DNA of 8,835 bases from Alphaproteobacteria bacterium UBA6187 (lineage in GTDB: Bacteria > Pseudomonadota > Alphaproteobacteria > Rickettsiales > UBA6187): assembly GCA_002422795.1 (NCBI GenBank), contig DITJ01000105.1, positions 1 to 8,835 of the forward strand, read 5' to 3'. Position 1 is the first letter of the stretch. Every line of letters starts with the position of its first letter. Of the stretch, positions 1 through 4,970 are shown piece by piece. The notes under the pieces were generated by a model. That model had not been told where the DNA came from, searched no databases, and was given only the letters and a program-made list of their open reading frames with translations. The position numbers were made by a program, and so were the translations under genes.

Positions 1-37
1 CAGAGGGTCGGGAGTTCGAATCTCTCCGCCCCGACCA
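1..37 (+). tRNA. tRNA-Pro, 3' part only (cut by window edge)
   Basis: The 3' half of a tRNA is visible. The T-stem 5' strand GGGAG (10-14), T-loop TTCGAAT (15-21) and T-stem 3' strand CTCTC (22-26, one G-U pair) are followed by acceptor 3' strand CGCCCCG (27-33), discriminator A34 and an encoded CCA (35-37). The acceptor strand implies a 5' end CGGGGCG, which is typical of bacterial tRNA-Pro, and CAGAG at the left edge fits the 3' side of the anticodon stem. The anticodon lies outside the window; tRNA-Pro is inferred from the acceptor stem and overall similarity, with UGG a plausible anticodon. No clear hairpin terminator follows, only a T-rich stretch at 40-56. Confidence 0.88.
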
Positions 38-173
38 ATTTTCTTCTTTATTTCCCAACAACTTACCAGAATCGCGCTTTTATTGCTCTGCCGAACTTTT
101 TTAGACGGGGAGACTCTGGGGATATTTCTAGTGCCTGAGTTTTATAAAAACTAGTCCCTGCCACAAGTCGAAA

Positions 174-191
174 ATCCAGCATGGCCCACCA
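174..191 (+). other. tRNA 3'-end-like fragment ending in CCA
   Basis: The 18 bases read as the 3' end of a tRNA: the end of a T-loop (AT), a T-stem 3' strand CCAGC (176-180), a seven-base acceptor strand ATGGCCC (181-187), discriminator A188 and CCA (189-191). Upstream bases GTCGAAA resemble a damaged TTCGAA T-loop. However, the expected T-stem partner GCTGG is absent (CAAGT at 164-168), and no GGGCCAT acceptor 5' strand lies about 70 bases upstream. It is therefore not a functional tRNA. It could be an integration-site duplicate, a decayed tRNA or chance. Confidence 0.4.
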
Positions 192-193
192 AA

Positions 194-210
194 GGTACCA
201 CATGGGTACC
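194..210. repeat. GGTACC inverted repeat (small hairpin)
   Basis: GGTACC occurs at 194-199 and again at 205-210, separated by ACATG. Each copy is itself palindromic, so the pair is both a direct and an inverted repeat and can form a 6-bp stem with a 5-base loop. No T-run follows closely, so it is not a typical intrinsic terminator. Its function is unknown. Confidence 0.45.
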
Positions 211-253
211 AAATCAAATCCAGCTTGAGCGTAGTTAGGCACTGTTAGCAAAT

Positions 254-270
254 CCCCCCCCCCTTTTTTT
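254..270. repeat. C10-T7 homopolymer tract
   Basis: Ten C residues (254-263) are followed directly by seven T residues (264-270), with a further run of nine T at 288-296. Long C/G runs are rare in AT-rich genomes and are prone to slippage in replication and to sequencing error. The tract lies about 31 bp upstream of the FNR-type box of ompW, outside any supported gene. Confidence 0.85.
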
Positions 271-301
271 CTATAAAACACCTTTAATTTTTTTTTAACT
301 C

Positions 302-315
302 TTGATGTGGATCAT
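302..315 (+). promoter_or_regulatory. FNR/FixK-type box upstream of ompW
   Basis: TTGAT-GTGG-ATCAT matches the FNR/Anr/FixK consensus TTGAT-N4-ATCAA at 9 of 10 defined positions. Its centre (308.5) is about 76 bp upstream of the ompW ATG. A TATTAA at 335-340 could serve as a -10, which would put the box near -40, the class II activation position; another A/T-rich -10-like stretch lies at about 362-367, so the start point is uncertain. OmpW is known to be oxygen- and FNR-controlled in enteric bacteria, which supports the reading. Confidence 0.78.
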
Positions 316-384
316 TAGTTTTGTGATGATTCTTTATTAACAACCATCCTTATTAAATTATTAATATAAATTTACGGGTTGATT

Positions 385-996
385 ATGAAAACAGCTAAAT
401 CTTTAATGTGTTTAAGTATTTTTACTGCTTTGCTTGCAGGACAGCCTGCTAAGGCTGAAGATGCTGGAAAATGGCTTGTACGACTAAGGGCGCTAGACGT
501 TGTGCCGCAAGAAAGCAGCGATGTAAGTATTGGTGGTAAAGTTGGGCTTTCCAGCAATGTTGTGCCTGAAGTTGACGTAAGCTATTTCTTTACACCAAAC
601 CTTGCACTTGAGCTGATTGCTGCAACAACAAAGCATAATGTAAAACTAAAAGGTTCTGCCGATCTTGGTGATGTTTGGTTGTTGCCGCCAACACTTACTT
701 TGCAATATCATTTTACACAATCTGACCTTGTAAAGCCATATGTAGGCGCTGGAATTAACTATACACATTTTTATAACGCTGACCCTGGCGCGCTTGATTC
801 CGCGCATTACAGTGATAGTTTCGGAAGTGTGTTACAGGCTGGCTTCGATATACCTATCAAAAATAACTGGTACTTTAACATGGATGTAAAGAAAATCTGG
901 TTAAGTACTGATGTTTCTTTCAACAGAGGCGCAGTAACAGCCAATGTTGATATTGACCCATGGATATTTGGTACAGGTTTTGGGTACAGGTTTTAG
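385..996 (+). CDS. ompW: OmpW-family outer membrane beta-barrel protein
   Basis: This encodes a 203-residue protein predicted to be a small eight-stranded outer-membrane barrel of the OmpW family, thought to form a narrow hydrophobic channel. Residues 1-24 form a signal peptide with cleavage after AKA (next residues EDAGKW). Family features are the N-terminal WLVRLRALDVVP segment, PPTLTLQYHF, YVGAGINYTHFY, and the C-terminal DPWIFGTGFGYRF ending in the terminal Phe used for barrel assembly. An in-frame TTG lies six bases upstream, but ATG at 385 gives a clean signal peptide; the ribosome site is weak (ACGGG, 374-378). The gene stands alone between an FNR-type promoter and a strong terminator, so it is expressed separately from the oxidase operon but probably under the same oxygen control. 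The transported substrate cannot be read from the sequence. Confidence 0.93.
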   Translation: MKTAKSLMCLSIFTALLAGQPAKAEDAGKWLVRLRALDVVPQESSDVSIGGKVGLSSNVVPEVDVSYFFTPNLALELIAATTKHNVKLKGSADLGDVWLLPPTLTLQYHFTQSDLVKPYVGAGINYTHFYNADPGALDSAHYSDSFGSVLQAGFDIPIKNNWYFNMDVKKIWLSTDVSFNRGAVTANVDIDPWIFGTGFGYRF

Positions 997-1002
997 TTCC
1001 TT

Positions 1003-1036
1003 TTAGCCGGTTTAGAAATAAATCGGCTAATTTTTT
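1003..1036 (+). terminator. Intrinsic terminator of ompW
   Basis: A 12-bp stem (1003-1014 pairing with 1019-1030, one G-T pair) has a GAAA tetraloop (1015-1018) and is followed by six T residues (1031-1036). It starts seven bases after the ompW stop codon. This is a textbook Rho-independent terminator and separates ompW from the downstream operon, whose activator box begins only six bases after the T-run. Confidence 0.93.
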
Positions 1037-1041
1037 AACTA

Positions 1042-1055
1042 TTGATCTAGATCAA
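1042..1055 (+). promoter_or_regulatory. Perfect FNR/FixK box of the cco operon
   Basis: TTGAT-CTAG-ATCAA is a full match to the FNR/Anr/FixK consensus and a complete 14-bp palindrome. Its centre is 1048.5. A start point about 7-8 bases after the TATAAT at 1077-1082, near 1090, would place the box at about -41.5, the class II position at which FNR-family proteins activate. This predicts low-oxygen induction of the SafE-like gene and the whole ccoNOQPGHI set. Which family member binds (FNR, FixK or Anr) cannot be told from the site. Confidence 0.92.
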
Positions 1056-1076
1056 GGCAAAAAAATATAAATAATT

Positions 1077-1082
1077 TATAAT
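1077..1082 (+). promoter_or_regulatory. -10 element of the cco operon promoter
   Basis: TATAAT is an exact sigma-70 -10 hexamer. No good -35 hexamer lies upstream; the FNR box occupies that place, as expected of an activator-dependent class II promoter. The inferred start near 1090 leaves a leader of about 20 bases before the first ATG at 1110. Confidence 0.8.
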
Positions 1083-1109
1083 ACAAGCACATTATTTTAT
1101 AGGAAAAAT

Positions 1110-1763
1110 ATGGGATATTGTGCCGGATTCCTGTTTAAGCAGGAGCCATTCTTTATATCATTCCTGCTTGCTGGCCTTATAGGTAGCTTCACACATTGTG
1201 TTAGTATGTGCGGTTCATTTATGGCATGTGAAGTTATGTGCCATTCATCAAGCTGCAATAATAAAAATAATAAAACAGGTTTATCTTTTCCAGCGCAGAT
1301 ATTCTTTCATTTAGGTCGCGCTACTACCTATGGATGCTTAGGTTTTTTGGCGGCACTATTATCCAGGCAAATAGCCGCATATAGTTTTTGGCCATATCTA
1401 TCGGCAGCCCTGCTGGTAATAGCAGGAGCAATTTTTATTATAAGCAGCTTACCTGGGTGCAGGCATAAATTTTCAGCAAAGCTTGGAAAAAGGAGTTTTT
1501 TTAGCGGTGCCTTGCTTGGGTTTATGCCCTGTAGCTTAATTTATGCACTGCTTATGGTTGCAGCCACAACTGCAAACCCTGTTATGGCAATGGTGGGTAT
1601 GTGGATCTTCGTTCTTGGCACTACTCCTGCATTGTTTTTGGTGGGTGCTGGCGCAGCAAAAATAACACAGAAATGGCGCGAAATGGCTATGAAATGTGGA
1701 AATGCGATGATGGCAGTTAATGGTTTGGTACTTTTTATAATGGCGATAAAATTAGTTAGGTAG
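1110..1763 (+). CDS. TauE/SafE (DsbD_2-like) integral membrane protein, first gene of the cco operon
   Basis: This 217-residue polytopic membrane protein has about six hydrophobic segments and belongs to the sulfite exporter TauE/SafE, UreH-like/DsbD_2 group. The family signatures are GSFTHCVSMCG at 25-35 in the first helix and GALLGFMPCSLIYALL at 133-148, which carries the Pro-Cys pair (140-141). The start is ATG 1110 with AGGA at 1101-1104. Relatives often sit beside ccoGHIS or copper genes, so a role in copper handling or thiol-redox supply for oxidase assembly is inferred; true sulfite export is not implied by the name. It is the promoter-proximal gene, five bases before ccoN. Unusually, the loop after the first motif has additional C40, C44, H45 and C49, giving five Cys within 20 residues with C30 and C34. 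Function is not established. Confidence 0.85.
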   Translation: MGYCAGFLFKQEPFFISFLLAGLIGSFTHCVSMCGSFMACEVMCHSSSCNNKNNKTGLSFPAQIFFHLGRATTYGCLGFLAALLSRQIAAYSFWPYLSAALLVIAGAIFIISSLPGCRHKFSAKLGKRSFFSGALLGFMPCSLIYALLMVAATTANPVMAMVGMWIFVLGTTPALFLVGAGAAKITQKWREMAMKCGNAMMAVNGLVLFIMAIKLVR

Positions 1764-1768
1764 GTTAA

Positions 1769-3223
1769 ATGCAAAATAAAAATTATATCCAAAATGGCAA
1801 CCCGATTTACAATTATGATATTGTGAAATTGTTTGTAATAGCCTCATTATTTTGGGCAATTGCTGGGCTTACGGTAGGTCTGGTTATTGCTTTGCAAATG
1901 GCTTTTCCCCAGCTTAACTTTGGGGAATATTTTACATTTGGCCGCCTGCGCCCTGTCCATACCTCTGCGGTTATTTTTGCCTTTGGCGGGAATGTATTAT
2001 TCGCCACTAGCTATTTTGTAGTGCAACGCACCTGCTTCACACGCCTGTGGAATGATAAGCTCGCAAACTTTACCTTCTGGGGATACCAGTTATTTATAGT
2101 TATAGCTGCGGTTGGTTATTTATGTGGCATTACACAAAGTAAAGAATATGCAGAGCCGGAATGGTATGCCGATATATGGCTTACTATTGTTTGGGTATGT
2201 TACCTGCTAATTTTCCTTATGACCCTTAAAAACCGGAAAGAGCCGCATATTTATGTAGCAAACTGGTTTTACCTTGCATTTATAGTTACAGTTGCGGTGT
2301 TGCATCTTGTAAATGGGATAAGCCTGCCTCTTTCTATAACTGATTCAAAAAGCTATCCTGTTTGGGGCGGGGTGCAATCTGCGCTTATACAATGGTGGTA
2401 TGGGCATAATGCCGTGGGGTTCTTCCTTACTGCCGGATTCCTTGGGATAATGTATTATTTTATTCCAAAACGTGCAAACAGACCGGTTTATTCCTACAGG
2501 CTTTCAATATTGCATTTCTGGTCACTGATATTTATTTATATCTGGGCTGGACCACACCATCTTCTTTATACCTCACTTCCTGATTGGGCACAAACCCTGG
2601 GCATGACATTTTCTATAATGCTATGGATGCCAAGCTGGGGCGGCATGATTAACGGTATCATGACATTATCTGGCGCGTGGAATAAATTGCGCGAAGACCC
2701 GGTGCTACAATTTATGATAGTTGCCCTTGCTTTTTATGGCATGAGCACGTTTGAAGGGCCTTTAATGGCAATAAAATCGGTTAATTCACTTAGCCATTAT
2801 ACAGACTGGACAATCGGCCATGTGCATTCGGGCGCTCTTGGCTGGGTAGCATTTATCAGCTTTGGCGCAATATACCATCTTGTTCCGGTACTATGGGGAC
2901 GGAAAGGGTTATATTCAACAAAATTGGTAAGCATCCATTTGTGGGTGGCAACTGCTGGTATAGTGCTTTACATCACCTCAATGTGGGTTGCAGGAATCAT
3001 GCAAGGCCTTATGTGGCGTGCATACGATAGCATGGGCTTTTTGCAATATTCATTTGTAGAAGCTGTTGCAGCAATGCATCCTTATTATCTAATTCGCGCT
3101 TTAGGCGGCCTTCTATACTTAAGTGGCGCATTAATCATGGTTTATAATTGCTGGAAAACAGTAAATAGCTGCTCAAAATCATGCGCGGAATGTAAATGTG
3201 CTTCGGAGAAAATCTATGCTTAA
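1769..3223 (+). CDS. ccoN: cbb3-type cytochrome c oxidase subunit I (catalytic)
   Basis: This is the 484-residue, roughly 12-helix catalytic subunit, which reduces O2 to water at the heme b3-CuB centre and pumps protons across the inner membrane. All key residues are visible: H64 (RPVHTSAV) and H353 for low-spin heme b; H351 (GHVHSGALGW) for heme b3; H213 (WWYGHNAVGFF), H263 and H264 (AGPHHLLYT) for CuB; Y257, the tyrosine expected to cross-link to a CuB histidine; and E329 (STFEGPL), the conserved glutamate near heme b3. The start is ATG 1769 with AGG at 1762-1764, just after the preceding stop. Length is near the family norm. The C-terminus is odd: after the last helix, C461, C468, C472, C475 and C477 form a Cys-rich tail ending in SEKIYA. 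The last codons overlap ccoO by eight bases and hold its ribosome site. Confidence 0.98.
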   Translation: MQNKNYIQNGNPIYNYDIVKLFVIASLFWAIAGLTVGLVIALQMAFPQLNFGEYFTFGRLRPVHTSAVIFAFGGNVLFATSYFVVQRTCFTRLWNDKLANFTFWGYQLFIVIAAVGYLCGITQSKEYAEPEWYADIWLTIVWVCYLLIFLMTLKNRKEPHIYVANWFYLAFIVTVAVLHLVNGISLPLSITDSKSYPVWGGVQSALIQWWYGHNAVGFFLTAGFLGIMYYFIPKRANRPVYSYRLSILHFWSLIFIYIWAGPHHLLYTSLPDWAQTLGMTFSIMLWMPSWGGMINGIMTLSGAWNKLREDPVLQFMIVALAFYGMSTFEGPLMAIKSVNSLSHYTDWTIGHVHSGALGWVAFISFGAIYHLVPVLWGRKGLYSTKLVSIHLWVATAGIVLYITSMWVAGIMQGLMWRAYDSMGFLQYSFVEAVAAMHPYYLIRALGGLLYLSGALIMVYNCWKTVNSCSKSCAECKCASEKIYA

Positions 3224-3935
3224 TCATCATAAGAAAATCGAGAAAAATTCAATCTGGCTATTGATTCTTACAGTTGTTGTAATTTCGATAGGCGGGTTGA
3301 TTGAAATAGTGCCGCTATTTCGCATTGAAACCACCATTGAAAAAGTACAGGGAATGCGGCCATATACTCCGCTGGAACTTGCCGGACAGGAGATTTATAT
3401 AAGGGAAAACTGCTCTTCTTGCCACAGCCAGCAGATACGTCCCTTGCGTGATGAAGTGGAGCGTTATGGCCATTACTCCCTTGCAGCGGAAAGTATGTAT
3501 GACTACCCGTTTTTGTGGGGATCAAAACGTACAGGGCCTGACCTTGCGCGCGTTGGCGGAAAATATTCTGATGAATGGCATGTTGCGCATTTAAACAACC
3601 CAAGGGATGTTGTGCCAGAATCAATAATGCCAGCTTATGCATTTATGGCGAATAAAGGCGCAGACCTGGTAAATATCGGCAAGCACATGCAAGCCCTTAA
3701 AGCTATCGGCGTTCCATATACAGATGAAATGGTAGAAAACGCTTCTAACGATGCAATGGTGCAGGCGCATCCTGAATCTGATGCAAGCAGCTTGCTGAAA
3801 AGATATGGCAACAAAGTTAACCAGCACGATTTTGATGGTCAGCCGCAATTTGTATCAGAAATGGATGCATTAATCGCCTATTTGCAAGCACTTGGTACTT
3901 TTGTTTATTTCAAAGATTACCAGCCAAAGGAGTAA
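3216..3935 (+). CDS. ccoO: cbb3 oxidase subunit II, membrane-anchored mono-heme cytochrome c
   Basis: This 239-residue subunit carries one c-type heme and relays electrons to CcoN. It has an N-terminal membrane anchor (about 13-33), a periplasmic domain, the heme motif C66-S-S-C69-H70 (RENCSSCHSQQIRPLRDE, a strongly conserved CcoO stretch), and probable axial ligand M139 in ESIMPAY. KRTGPDLARVGGKYSDEWH (104-122) is also typical of CcoO. An in-frame GTG at 3198 would add six residues, but ATG 3216 has GGAGA at 3205-3209 with good spacing, so it is preferred. The gene overlaps the ccoN end by eight bases, pointing to coupled translation. The heme is presumably attached by the Ccm cytochrome c maturation system, which is not in this window. 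Confidence 0.97.
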   Translation: MLNHHKKIEKNSIWLLILTVVVISIGGLIEIVPLFRIETTIEKVQGMRPYTPLELAGQEIYIRENCSSCHSQQIRPLRDEVERYGHYSLAAESMYDYPFLWGSKRTGPDLARVGGKYSDEWHVAHLNNPRDVVPESIMPAYAFMANKGADLVNIGKHMQALKAIGVPYTDEMVENASNDAMVQAHPESDASSLLKRYGNKVNQHDFDGQPQFVSEMDALIAYLQALGTFVYFKDYQPKE

Positions 3936-3941
3936 AATAAT

Positions 3942-4100
3942 ATGATGGATTTATTTTTTAAATATGCACAGCCATTTGGGCTGCTCTTTTTCTTTACAAT
4001 CTTTCTAGGGATAAATGCTTGGGTTTTATTACCTTCTAAGAAAAAAGATTTTGAGTCATTAGCTAATATCCCGCTACAGGAGGATGACAATGGTAGATAA
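3942..4100 (+). CDS. ccoQ: cbb3 oxidase small subunit CcoQ/FixQ
   Basis: This encodes a 52-residue single-helix protein. The N-terminal half contains one membrane segment (about 11-31, PFGLLFFFTIFLGINAWVLL), followed by a cytoplasmic tail PSKKKDFESLANIPLQEDD, which is the usual CcoQ pattern of a basic patch after the helix and an IPL-acidic end. The place between ccoO and ccoP is diagnostic. The start is the first of two consecutive ATG codons (3942), with AAGGAG at 3927-3932. CcoQ is associated with stability of the oxidase complex in some bacteria; it carries no cofactor. Its end overlaps ccoP by 11 bases. Confidence 0.93.
   Translation: MMDLFFKYAQPFGLLFFFTIFLGINAWVLLPSKKKDFESLANIPLQEDDNGR
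4077..4083 (+). promoter_or_regulatory. Ribosome binding site that sets the ccoP start
   Basis: CAGGAGG is a near-perfect Shine-Dalgarno inside the end of ccoQ. It directly abuts the in-frame ATG at 4084 (no spacer), while the ATG at 4090 sits six bases beyond it. The second ATG is therefore the likely start, giving MVDNHNNEKDE rather than MTMVDNHNN. Confidence 0.8.
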
Positions 4101-4953
4101 CCACAATAATGAAAAAGACGAAGTTTCCGGCGTTGAAACAACCGGCCATGATTGGGACGGAATTAAAGAACTCAACAATCCGGCTCCGCGCTGGTGGCTG
4201 TGGGTATTCTTTGTATGTATAATCTGGTCAGTTGGTTATTGGGTTATTTATCCGGCATGGCCAACTTTAGAGGGCAATACCAAAGGTGCTGGAAACTGGA
4301 CGCAATATAAAAAACTCGCCTCAGAACAGGCGGAGATAGACCAGATACGCGGCGTTTTGGGTAAACAAATATCAGAAAAATCTTTGGCAGAAATACAGGC
4401 AAATCCAGAATTATATGCCTACGCAATGGCTGGAGGAAAAACAGCATTTAAGGAAAATTGTGCAGCGTGCCACGGTACTGGCGCACAAGGTGGGCGTGGT
4501 TACCCAAACCTTAATGATGATGATTGGCTGTGGGGTGGAAAACTTGAGGATATTTATACCACTATTAAATACGGTATACGTTCAGGACATGATAAAGCCA
4601 GATTCTCACAAATGCCTGCTTTTGGGCAAGGCATGCTAAGTAAAGAAGATATTGCAAATGTGACTGAACATACACTTTCGCTATCAGGCAATCACCCGGT
4701 TAATGCAAAAGGTGAGACAATATTTAAACAAAACTGCGCATCTTGCCATGGTGAAAATGGTAAAGGCAGCCACGAATTTGGCGCACCTAACCTTGCCGAT
4801 TCAATATGGCTTTATGGCGGTGACAAGAAAAGCATCTTGGCGCAAGTGAGCAACCCACGCAGTGGGGTAATGCCAATATGGGAAAGCCGTTTATCTGATG
4901 ATATGATTAAGCAACTTGCTATTTATGTGCATTCTCTGGGTGGTGGGGAATAA
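4090..4953 (+). CDS. ccoP: cbb3 oxidase subunit III, membrane-anchored di-heme cytochrome c
   Basis: This 287-residue subunit accepts electrons from soluble or membrane cytochrome c and passes them to CcoO. The N-terminal TTGHDWDGIKELNNPAPRWW (17-36) is the CcoP family hallmark, followed by one membrane helix (about 36-56). The periplasmic part holds two cytochrome c domains with heme motifs C124-A-A-C127-H128 and C216-A-S-C219-H220. Probable axial methionines are M175 (SQMPAFG) and M261 (GVMPIW). Length matches the family. Translation is probably coupled to ccoQ through the 11-base overlap. The stop is followed by a 17-base gap to ccoG without any hairpin, so transcription should continue into the assembly genes. 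Confidence 0.97.
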   Translation: MVDNHNNEKDEVSGVETTGHDWDGIKELNNPAPRWWLWVFFVCIIWSVGYWVIYPAWPTLEGNTKGAGNWTQYKKLASEQAEIDQIRGVLGKQISEKSLAEIQANPELYAYAMAGGKTAFKENCAACHGTGAQGGRGYPNLNDDDWLWGGKLEDIYTTIKYGIRSGHDKARFSQMPAFGQGMLSKEDIANVTEHTLSLSGNHPVNAKGETIFKQNCASCHGENGKGSHEFGAPNLADSIWLYGGDKKSILAQVSNPRSGVMPIWESRLSDDMIKQLAIYVHSLGGGE

Positions 4954-4970
4954 GCAGCAACAAAGGGTGT

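Larger units (their letters stand above)
38..301. other. Intergenic region with no convincing gene
   Basis: This 264-bp stretch between the tRNA and the ompW promoter shows no gene I can support. A 72-codon minus-strand reading frame (281 to 63) begins with GTG, has no properly spaced ribosome binding site and runs through a homopolymer tract, so it is probably chance. What can be seen is a T-rich stretch after the tRNA, a 5-bp inverted repeat CTAGT/ACTAG (128-132 and 150-154), a tRNA-3'-end-like fragment (174-191), a GGTACC hairpin (194-210), a direct repeat AAATCCAGC (172-180 and 216-224), and C10T7 and T9 tracts. Together these look like decayed sequence beside a tRNA, a usual place for integration scars, but no integrase is present. 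Confidence 0.6.

Noticed and set aside
128..154. CTAGT/ACTAG inverted repeat with a central TTTTATAAAA as a terminator for the tRNA
   Set aside because: The stem is short and A/T-rich, the loop is long and no T-run follows. A terminator cannot be supported.
63..281. 72-codon minus-strand reading frame beginning with GTG and running through the G/C homopolymer
   Set aside because: The start has no spaced ribosome site, the composition is unlike the neighbouring genes, and its middle (WWAMLDF) is what the antisense of a tRNA 3' end reads as. Probably chance, although the homopolymer at its 5' end would fit a slippage-controlled gene if homologues were ever found.
379..384. TTG start for ompW six bases upstream of the ATG
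   Set aside because: The ATG at 385 gives a standard signal peptide and the more usual start codon; the TTG adds only two residues and has no better ribosome site.
1110..1763. Calling the first operon gene a true sulfite exporter or a CcdA heme-maturation protein
   Set aside because: The sequence shows the HCxxMCG and PC motifs shared across a broad membrane family; neither sulfite transport nor CcdA identity can be decided from these, so only the family is given.
3198..3215. GTG start extending CcoO by six residues
   Set aside because: It has no ribosome site, while GGAGA lies at the right distance from the ATG at 3216.
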